Assembly (NCBI GenBank): GCA_965603115.1
Contig: CBFDBT010000154.1
Span: forward strand, 1 to 6,714
Reading direction: 5' to 3'
DNA length: 6,714 bases
Source: CBFDBT01 sp965603115
GTDB taxonomy: Bacteria; Pseudomonadota; Alphaproteobacteria; Sphingomonadales; Kordiimonadaceae
Below, piece after piece: positions 1 through 6,315 of the stretch. Positions within the stretch are counted from its first letter, which is position 1. The number at the start of each line of letters is the position of its first letter. The position numbers and the translations under genes were made by a program. The notes under the pieces are model-generated. The model did no database searches and had not been told where the DNA came from. It saw nothing but the letters and a program-made list of their open reading frames with translations.

Positions 1-407
1 ATAGTCAGGCAGCTAATAAGACTACACAAGCCAAGGCTAAGCTATCCATTATCGTGGTTGAAGATGATGTCCAACAACTAAGATTATACGAAAAACATAT
101 TTCTGCATGGGGTCTGGACGTTAAATTTATAACTGCCAAGGATGGCTATGAGGGTATGGTCAAAATTGGTAAAGTGTTACCTGATGTTATCATTACTGAT
201 TTGCTGATGCCAAATGTGGACGGATTCCAGATGGTTAAGGCATTAAAAGATGTACCTGAATTGTCTCATACCACAATTATTGCCGTTTCAGCCCTTGAAG
301 CGGCTGACGTGAGGGCGAGGGGTGGGCTACCAGAAGGGATACATTTATTGACGAAACCGATTGATTTTAGTGAATTGGAAATTTTGTTGAAAAATAAACT
401 GCAATAA
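1..407 (+). CDS. C-terminal receiver (REC) domain of a larger response regulator, cut by the left window edge
   Basis: The reading frame is open from base 3 to the TAA at 405-407, so the gene begins outside the window. It reads a polar linker (SQAANKTTQAKAK) and then a complete REC domain beginning LSIIVVEDD. Visible REC residues are the acidic pair in VEDD, the phospho-acceptor Asp in ITDLLMP (codon 198-200), the Ser in AVSA and the conserved Lys in LLTKPID (codon 354-356). A GTG at 54 could be called as a start, but it falls inside the first beta strand and would remove the linker and part of the fold, so it is very unlikely to be real. The linker implies at least one upstream domain. The ending ARGGLPEGIHLLTKPIDF reminds me of REC domains fused behind an excisionase/MerR-type helix-turn-helix, but a kinase or other partner is equally possible. 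The REC fold is complete at the stop. The next gene follows 56 bases later on the same strand. Confidence 0.88.
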   Translation, partial: SQAANKTTQAKAKLSIIVVEDDVQQLRLYEKHISAWGLDVKFITAKDGYEGMVKIGKVLPDVIITDLLMPNVDGFQMVKALKDVPELSHTTIIAVSALEAADVRARGGLPEGIHLLTKPIDFSELEILLKNKLQ

Positions 408-463
408 AAATTACAGAGGACATGTAAGATAATGCGGACCATATGGAATAGAGAGAAGGACTT
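408..463 (+). promoter_or_regulatory. Short intergenic leader with ribosome binding site for the hybrid kinase
   Basis: This 56-base gap holds AGAAGGA at 454-460, a good Shine-Dalgarno match lying only 3 bases before the ATG at 464. A second purine-rich site, AGAGGA at 415-420, lies 11 bases before an ATG at 432 that opens an 11-codon reading frame whose TGA (465-467) overlaps the kinase ATG. I see no hairpin followed by a T-run that would act as a terminator, and no convincing -35/-10 pair. Cotranscription with the upstream gene is therefore the simplest reading. Confidence 0.5.
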
Positions 464-3400
464 ATGACGGGATCAAAGGAACTTGATGTTGCAGCAAAAC
501 TCGCTGAATTACAAGCAGCATTCCAGCAGCAACTTCCTGAAACAGTAGCCGCAATAGAAGCGATGCTACAGCCCGTACTCAGTGGCACAGCGTCAAATGA
601 TGACCTGCATGATTTACATCGCATGGCCCATAATTTGGCGGGGTCTGGCGGTACATTTGGGGCTCCGCAAGTTGGCAGCATAGCAAGAGAACTAGAACAT
701 GAACTGAAGGTACTAATATCAGAACCCGATAGCTTAGATGCTGTAAGGGATAAAGTTGAGGAGCATTTTGCTCGCCTAAAACAGTCTATTGTTGAATTTT
801 CACCTTCTAATATCCCCTATATTCAGCCTTTAGAACAAGAAGAAAAGCGGGTAGGTAATCTTGTTTATTTAGCTGAGGACGATGAGCTTTTAGCTGCTGA
901 TGTCACAATAAACCTTGAAAGCTCCGGATATATCGTGCGTCACTTTACGAAGTTAAGTGAATTCGAAAAAGCAATGGAAAAAGAAGTCCCTGTTGCGATT
1001 GTAATGGACATTATTTTTAAAGATGGCGACTTTGCTGGTGCTGATATTATTAAAAAGCTCCGTGCAAATATAGCATCCTTCCCACCGGTGGTTTTTATAT
1101 CTGTTAGAGACGATATTGAGGCGAGACTAGCGGCTGCATCTTCTGGGGCTCGGCGATATTTTTGCAAACCGTTTGATATGCGTAAATTTATTGATACTCT
1201 TGATGGTTTGACATCTCGCTTACAAAACAATCCTTTTCGTATTCTTCTCATTGATGATGATAAGATTTTACTGGAGTTTTATTCAACTGTGTTGCGAGAT
1301 GCAGGCATGGAAGTTAGTGCCACAAATAACCCGTTAGAGGGTCTAAAAAAATTAAAAGAATTTAAGCCTGATGTTGTTGTTCTAGATGTTTATATGCCAG
1401 ACTGCTCTGGTCCAGAACTCGCTCAGGTTATACGCCAAGATGATACTTGGGCAATGATGCCTATAATGTTTCTCTCAACAGAATCTGACCTTACTCTCCA
1501 ATTAGAATCTATGAATCTTGGTGGGGATGATTTTTTAGTGAAACCTGTTGCGCCGCATCATTTAGTGGGCGCCGTTACCGCAAGAGCAAAACGGGCGCGG
1601 TGGACCCATCGTCTAAATTCAGATTTAAATTTGGCCTTACGGGAAAGCAAATTTCAACTGGCGACGATGGACGAACATGCGATTGTAAGTGTGAGCGATA
1701 TTGATGGAAAAATTACAGAAGTTAATGATAAACTTTGTGAAATTAGTGGCTACAAACGTGAAGAATTGATCGGTCAAAATCACAGCATTCTTAAATCTGA
1801 AATGCATCCCGATGAATTTTATAAAGATCTATGGAAAACAATATCCTCAGGCAAGGTTTGGCACGGCAGTATATGCAATAAAACTAAAAATGGCGATGAA
1901 TATTGGGTGGAGTCGACGATAGTTCCTTTCTTAAATGAAAAGGGAAGGCCCTACAAATATGTATCAGCGCGTACCGATATTACTGAGATGCGAGCAAGTC
2001 AGGACCGCTTGCAGCGCAGTCAGACCTTTGCGAATATTGCAAGTTGGGATTGGGACATTCAAAGAGACAAGCTCTACTGGACGGATAACATGTGGCCAAT
2101 CTTCGGTTTAGGAGTTGAAACCGCAGATGATGCTGGTGATAAATTTGTAAACGCACTTCACCCTGATGATAAGCAGAGAGTGTTAGATGCTGTAGACGTT
2201 TGCGTTGAAAAGGGCAGCGATTATAGTGTTGAATATCGCGTGATTTGGCCAGATGGCAGCGAGCATTGGTTGCATGACAGCGGTAATATTGTGCGCAGCA
2301 AAGATGGCAAGCCTTTGCACATGCTAGGGGTGGTGCAAGATATTGATCAGCGAAAATTAGCCGAATTGGCATTGGTGGAACGCGAAAAACAGCTAAGAGA
2401 TGCCCAAACCCTAGCTCGCTTCGGGAATTGGGAAGTTGATGTGACCACGGGTGAGATGAAATGGTCTGATGAAATATACAGCATTTTTGGTATTGAACCA
2501 GGTAGTTTTGAGCTCAATATTGCGGCCTTTAATAATGTAATACATCCTGATGATCTTGAACGTGTGGAGGCAAGCCAAAAAGCCACTAAACATGGGGGGT
2601 ATCATGATGTGATGCACCGCATCGTTCGACCTGACGGCACTGTGCGTCATATCTATGAGCGTGCTCACTCCATGGCTGATAAGTCTGGCAAGGTGGTTAA
2701 GGTCGTGGGTACTGCGCAGGACATTACAGAAAGAGTTGAGGCTGAAGAGAGGTTCTCATTTGCTGTGGAAGGTGCTGGCGATGGCATTTGGAATTTGGAT
2801 ATGAGAACAGGAGAAATGGAAGTTTCTCCCTTATTTCTCAGTATGTTAGGTTATGGCGAAGATGAATTGCCAAATGATATTAGTACATGGATGAATTTTA
2901 CCCATCCAGACGACATTGAACGCGCCAGAGACCATATGCGGAAATACCTTAGCGGGAATGCAGATAAATATTCGATAGATATTAGATTGCTTTGTAAGGA
3001 TGGCAGCTATAAATGGGTGCACAGTCGTGGAACAGCGATGAACCGAACAAAAGGTGGTCGTGCCCTGCACATGGCAGGCATTCAAAGTGATATTTCTGAG
3101 CGTGTTGCCTTACAAGAGCGTGAAGAGGAAGCTCGCTTAGCTCTGATAGAAGCTAGGGATGAAGCGGAAAATGCAAACCGCGCAAAATCACAATTCCTGT
3201 CTAGTATGAGCCATGAACTGCGAACGCCGATGAATGCTATCATGGGCTTCAGTCAGCTTTTAAAAATGGAAAATGATCCACCACTGAGTGAATCTCAAAG
3301 TGAAAATGTTGAAGAGATAACTAAAGCTGGTAAACATCTACTTGGGCTTATAAATGAAGTCCTTGACCTTTCTAGAATTGAATCAGGGCGGATTGATCTT

Positions 3401-3877
3401 TCTATTGAGCCGGTTTCACTCAGTGAAGTTATTATTGAATCCTTGCAGTTGGTCGCACCGCTAGCCGCTAATCGGAATATTGATATTAGCATAACTCAAG
3501 ATGGTGATCTGCTACCGGTAGAGGATTTCTCTAGCTGCGGTGAAACAATAAAGGCTGATCGTGTCAGGCTAAAACAAGCGCTGCTTAATCTATTAAGTAA
3601 TGGTGTGAAATATAATCATAACAATGGCAAGCTCATTATTGGTTGTGACTTTGCTAAGGATGATGTCACGCGCATCACAATTACCGATACTGGTCTGGGG
3701 ATCGATGCCGAGGCTCAAAAATTACTCTTTAAGTCCTTTAATCGCTTGGGCCAAGAAAACTCAGATATTGAGGGCACGGGTATTGGACTGGTAATCACGA
3801 AAAGTCTCATTGAACTTATGGGGGGAGCTATCGGTTTTGATAGCGTGAAAGGCAAAGGCTCAACTTTTTGGATATAG
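464..3877 (+). CDS. Soluble multidomain hybrid histidine kinase: HPt-REC-REC-PAS x4-HisKA-HATPase (C-terminal REC split off by TAG)
   Basis: This is a cytoplasmic sensor kinase of 1137 residues with no membrane segments. Residues about 10-105 form an HPt domain with phospho-His H56 (AHNLAGSGGTFG). REC1 (131-247) has E138-D140, D182 and K235. REC2 (258-375) has D264-D266, D308 (LDVYMP) and K360. Four PAS domains follow at about 395-510, 515-630, 640-757 and 760-880. The last three are PAS_3-like, each with an HPDD motif (H566, H694, H814) and a D-I-(T/S/D) exit. HisKA has H917 in SHELRTPMNAI. The ATPase shows the N box (N1042, N1046, K1049), DTGLG at 1075-1079 and GTGIG at 1104-1108. ATG 464 is chosen because AGAAGGA precedes it and an in-frame TAG sits at 449. 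The protein stops at FWI, where relatives usually read on as FWIELP. A receiver continues in the same frame after the TAG, so this is probably the larger part of a split HK-REC hybrid. The bound ligands are not evident. Confidence 0.93.
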   Translation: MTGSKELDVAAKLAELQAAFQQQLPETVAAIEAMLQPVLSGTASNDDLHDLHRMAHNLAGSGGTFGAPQVGSIARELEHELKVLISEPDSLDAVRDKVEEHFARLKQSIVEFSPSNIPYIQPLEQEEKRVGNLVYLAEDDELLAADVTINLESSGYIVRHFTKLSEFEKAMEKEVPVAIVMDIIFKDGDFAGADIIKKLRANIASFPPVVFISVRDDIEARLAAASSGARRYFCKPFDMRKFIDTLDGLTSRLQNNPFRILLIDDDKILLEFYSTVLRDAGMEVSATNNPLEGLKKLKEFKPDVVVLDVYMPDCSGPELAQVIRQDDTWAMMPIMFLSTESDLTLQLESMNLGGDDFLVKPVAPHHLVGAVTARAKRARWTHRLNSDLNLALRESKFQLATMDEHAIVSVSDIDGKITEVNDKLCEISGYKREELIGQNHSILKSEMHPDEFYKDLWKTISSGKVWHGSICNKTKNGDEYWVESTIVPFLNEKGRPYKYVSARTDITEMRASQDRLQRSQTFANIASWDWDIQRDKLYWTDNMWPIFGLGVETADDAGDKFVNALHPDDKQRVLDAVDVCVEKGSDYSVEYRVIWPDGSEHWLHDSGNIVRSKDGKPLHMLGVVQDIDQRKLAELALVEREKQLRDAQTLARFGNWEVDVTTGEMKWSDEIYSIFGIEPGSFELNIAAFNNVIHPDDLERVEASQKATKHGGYHDVMHRIVRPDGTVRHIYERAHSMADKSGKVVKVVGTAQDITERVEAEERFSFAVEGAGDGIWNLDMRTGEMEVSPLFLSMLGYGEDELPNDISTWMNFTHPDDIERARDHMRKYLSGNADKYSIDIRLLCKDGSYKWVHSRGTAMNRTKGGRALHMAGIQSDISERVALQEREEEARLALIEARDEAENANRAKSQFLSSMSHELRTPMNAIMGFSQLLKMENDPPLSESQSENVEEITKAGKHLLGLINEVLDLSRIESGRIDLSIEPVSLSEVIIESLQLVAPLAANRNIDISITQDGDLLPVEDFSSCGETIKADRVRLKQALLNLLSNGVKYNHNNGKLIIGCDFAKDDVTRITITDTGLGIDAEAQKLLFKSFNRLGQENSDIEGTGIGLVITKSLIELMGGAIGFDSVKGKGSTFWI
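3875..3877 (+). other. In-frame TAG codon separating kinase core from its receiver (probable nonsense mutation)
   Basis: The codons around this position read Phe-Trp-Ile-TAG-Leu-Pro-Arg-Asp. Histidine-kinase ATPase domains very often end Phe-Trp-Ile-Glu-Leu-Pro. A single G-to-T change in a GAG Glu codon would give exactly this TAG. The frame downstream stays open through a linker and a full REC domain to 4339. Alternatives are a base-call error, amber suppression, or a true two-gene arrangement using TTG 3878, ATG 3899 or ATG 3959 as a start. Confidence 0.75.
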
Positions 3878-4339
3878 TTGCCACGTGATAGTCTGGCAAT
3901 GAAAATACCAAATATTAAAACGGCCCTAAACTCTGACCCAAAGCCTGGGTCCAAAGATATGCATGATGTGCTCTATATAGAGGATAATCCTGCGAATTTA
4001 CGCCTTGTGGCCCAATTGTTGGGGCGGCGACCTAACATCCACCTTTGGAGCGCTCATGAACCCTTTTTGGGGCTAGAACTAGCCGCGGAACATAATCCGG
4101 ATTTGATTTTGTTGGATATAAATTTACCCGGCATGGATGGGTTTGAGGTTTTAAAAGAGCTACGGAAACGTGAGGCGACGGCCAATACCCCAGTTCTAGC
4201 CATTAGCGCAAATGCAATGCCTGATGATATTGAAAAAGGCATGGCGGCTGGGTTTGATGATTATATAACCAAACCGATAGACGTGAAACAGCTCTTGAGT
4301 GCTGTAGAAAATGTACTCATGTCAGTTGAGAATGTGTAA
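3878..4339 (+). CDS. Receiver domain, probably the detached C-terminal REC of the preceding hybrid kinase
   Basis: This open stretch (153 codons plus TAA) is in the same frame as the kinase before it and starts at the base after that gene's TAG. Counting from the TTG at 3878, residues 1-28 are a polar, Pro/Lys-containing linker and 30-148 a REC domain. The REC has E35-D36 (YIEDNPAN), phospho-acceptor D80 (LLDINLPGMDG, codon 4115-4117), S110 (AISANAMP) and K132 (ITKPID). This sequence type is characteristic of the C-terminal receiver of PAS-containing hybrid kinases. No start has a good Shine-Dalgarno: TTG 3878 abuts the stop, ATG 3899 follows it by 21 bases, and ATG 3959 lies just before the first beta strand and would give a clean stand-alone REC of 126 residues. 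If translated alone it would be a CheY-like single-domain regulator made by reinitiation. Otherwise it is the tail of a broken gene. The REC itself looks intact, so loss of function is recent or absent. Confidence 0.7.
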   Translation: MPRDSLAMKIPNIKTALNSDPKPGSKDMHDVLYIEDNPANLRLVAQLLGRRPNIHLWSAHEPFLGLELAAEHNPDLILLDINLPGMDGFEVLKELRKREATANTPVLAISANAMPDDIEKGMAAGFDDYITKPIDVKQLLSAVENVLMSVENV

Positions 4340-4344
4340 AATAT

Positions 4345-6315
4345 ATGATGAGTGAGCATTTTACATTTTTAGAAGCTGATAGAAATCTGGCAACAGCCCT
4401 TGCAGGCTCCTATGATCTCAGCCTCGTGTTGGTCTCTATTTTAATTGCAATTTTATCCGCTTATACGGCCTTTTTAATTTCCGAGCGCATGATGTCTACC
4501 CATAGGCGCTCATATTGTATTATCTGGCTAATTGTTGGTGCGCTCACTCTTGGAGGTGGTGTTTGGGCTATGCACTTCATTGGTATGGTTGCTTATAAAC
4601 TTCCAGTTCCTAGCAATTATGATGTTCTTATAACGTCTATTTCTGTAATACCTTCTGTGCTTGCCAGTCTCGTGGTTCTAATCTCTTCTGGAAAGTCGGC
4701 TATCTCAAGTAGAAAATTACTTGGCTTGAGTATTGCGATGGGTGGTGGCATAGGCATGATGCATTATATCGGCATGTCGGCAATGCGCTTGGAAGGTGTG
4801 ATGCGCTACGACCCAATATTGTTCACTCTATCTATTTTTGTTGCCGTTCTCTTGGCAGGAGTTGCCCTTAAATTAAAGTGGTGGGCTGATAAATATGTAG
4901 ATGAAAATGTTATATTCTCAGGACATTTGTTGCTTGCTTCTATAGTGATGGGTGGCGCCATGTCTGCTATGCATTATACAGGCATGGCGGCTATGTATGT
5001 TTTCCCGGGTCCAGAATCTCAAGCCCATGTGAATGCCTTGTCAGCCGATGGCTTATTGCAAAGCACAGCCACTGTGGTGTTGTTGACGGTTATTGTGCTC
5101 ATGATTGCTATAATCATTAGCCGCCGTTTAGACCTTTATCAGCGCTTGCAAGATAGTGAAACCCGTCAAACTACTATTTTCAAAAACATGATTGATGGTA
5201 TTATTATCATTGATGTGAACGGCATTATAGAGACCATTAATCCTGCGGGTTTAGACCTTTTCGGTTATGATGAGGATGAAGTTATCGGTAAAAATATTAA
5301 GATGTTGATGCCTGATCCTTATCAAAGTGAGCATGATGAATATCTAGAACAATACAATCGCACAGGCATTAAAAAAATAATAGGTATTGGCAGAGATGTT
5401 AAGGGCTTGCGCAAAGATGGCATGACATTCCCCATGGAGTTGTCTGTTAGTGAAATGCTATTGAATGGTAAAGTTTTTTACGTTGGTACAGTGCGCGATA
5501 TCAGTGATCGTAAACGTGCAGAAGTAGAGCTTAATAAATATAGTGTTGGTTTGGAAGCTATGGTTGCAGAGCGTACGGACGGAATGAAGGCCGCTGTAGA
5601 AGAAGCTGAAAAATCCAATCGTGCCAAGTCAGAATTTTTATCTCAAATGAGTCATGAGTTGCGCACGCCAATGAACGCAATTTTGGGTTTTGCTCAAATG
5701 CTTGAAATGGATTTTGATGGCTTTGATGAAACGCAGCGAGAAAATGTGAATGAAATTCTAACGGCGGGTCGTCATTTGTTGGGCTTAATTAATGAAGTTC
5801 TAGACCTCGCTCGCATTGAATCAGGTAAGCTTGAAATATCCATGGAAGAAGTTCTGCTTAGTGATGTGCTTGGGCAGAGTATGACGATGGTAACCTCTCA
5901 AGCAGACATGAGAAATATTACTTTGATCAATGTTCTCAGTGAAGAGGGCTATGCTGTTCACGCTGATTATACACGGCTTAAGCAGGTAATCATCAATCTT
6001 TTGACTAATGCTGTGAAATATAATCGTGATGATGGTGCTATTTTGCTTGATGGCGGGATAACAGACGCAGGGTATTTGCGTATTAATGTCAAGGATACGG
6101 GGTGTGGCTTGAAGGAAGAAGAAATGGATAAGTTATTCATACCTTTTGAGCGTCTTAACGCGGTGGATAATGTAGAAGGCACGGGTATCGGTCTTGCAAT
6201 TACCAAACACTTGATGGAGCTCATGGGGGGGCGCATTGGTGTTGAGAGTGTTTTAGATCACGGAAGTAATTTCTGGATTGAAATTGCTCTATTTAATAAA
6301 AAAGAGGTGGAGTGA
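4345..6315 (+). CDS. Membrane MHYT sensor histidine kinase with FixL-like PAS domain
   Basis: This is a 656-residue inner-membrane kinase. About seven hydrophobic helices (roughly 23-46, 58-84, 92-114, 125-147, 157-178, 191-218, 243-259) carry three MHYT-type motifs: MHFIGM at 76-81, MHYIGM at 139-144 and MHYTGM at 209-214. MHYT domains are proposed to bind a metal, probably copper, and sense O2, CO or NO. A linker helix leads to a PAS domain (about 275-390) that resembles FixL, with H330 in EHDEYL at the haem-ligand position and R350 in IIGIGR at the distal Arg position. A coiled-coil segment (about 391-425) leads to HisKA (H437, SHELRTPMNAI) and the ATPase: N551, N555, K558, DTGCG 584-588, GTGIG 612-616. 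It lacks its own REC. ATG 4345 lies 5 bases after the preceding stop with no clear Shine-Dalgarno, and ATG 4348 is an equal alternative. The transmitter is clearly paralogous to that of the upstream kinase. The next gene starts at the base after its TGA. Confidence 0.93.
   Translation: MMSEHFTFLEADRNLATALAGSYDLSLVLVSILIAILSAYTAFLISERMMSTHRRSYCIIWLIVGALTLGGGVWAMHFIGMVAYKLPVPSNYDVLITSISVIPSVLASLVVLISSGKSAISSRKLLGLSIAMGGGIGMMHYIGMSAMRLEGVMRYDPILFTLSIFVAVLLAGVALKLKWWADKYVDENVIFSGHLLLASIVMGGAMSAMHYTGMAAMYVFPGPESQAHVNALSADGLLQSTATVVLLTVIVLMIAIIISRRLDLYQRLQDSETRQTTIFKNMIDGIIIIDVNGIIETINPAGLDLFGYDEDEVIGKNIKMLMPDPYQSEHDEYLEQYNRTGIKKIIGIGRDVKGLRKDGMTFPMELSVSEMLLNGKVFYVGTVRDISDRKRAEVELNKYSVGLEAMVAERTDGMKAAVEEAEKSNRAKSEFLSQMSHELRTPMNAILGFAQMLEMDFDGFDETQRENVNEILTAGRHLLGLINEVLDLARIESGKLEISMEEVLLSDVLGQSMTMVTSQADMRNITLINVLSEEGYAVHADYTRLKQVIINLLTNAVKYNRDDGAILLDGGITDAGYLRINVKDTGCGLKEEEMDKLFIPFERLNAVDNVEGTGIGLAITKHLMELMGGRIGVESVLDHGSNFWIEIALFNKKEVE
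6304..6310 (+). promoter_or_regulatory. Ribosome binding site for the downstream response regulator
   Basis: GAGGTGG inside the last codons of the MHYT kinase ends 5 bases before the ATG at 6316, at good Shine-Dalgarno spacing. It supports independent initiation of the regulator even though its ATG immediately follows the kinase TGA (6313-6315). Confidence 0.6.

Noticed and set aside
439..446. Palindrome CCATATGG in the intergenic gap
   Set aside because: Only 8 bases, no flanking symmetry, no second copy at a spacing that would suggest an operator.
3875..3900. Frameshift as the cause of the kinase-receiver split
   Set aside because: The frame is the same on both sides of the TAG, so no insertion or deletion is needed; a single substitution explains it.
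3878..4339. Recoded genetic code (TAG as a sense codon) as the explanation for the split kinase
   Set aside because: The genes here end in TAA, TAG and TGA, and no other in-frame TAG is seen inside a conserved domain, so one site does not support genome-wide recoding. Local suppression or mutation remains possible.
4337..4350. Promoter or terminator between the receiver and the MHYT kinase
   Set aside because: The gap is 5 bases (AATAT), too short for either; the genes are almost certainly cotranscribed.
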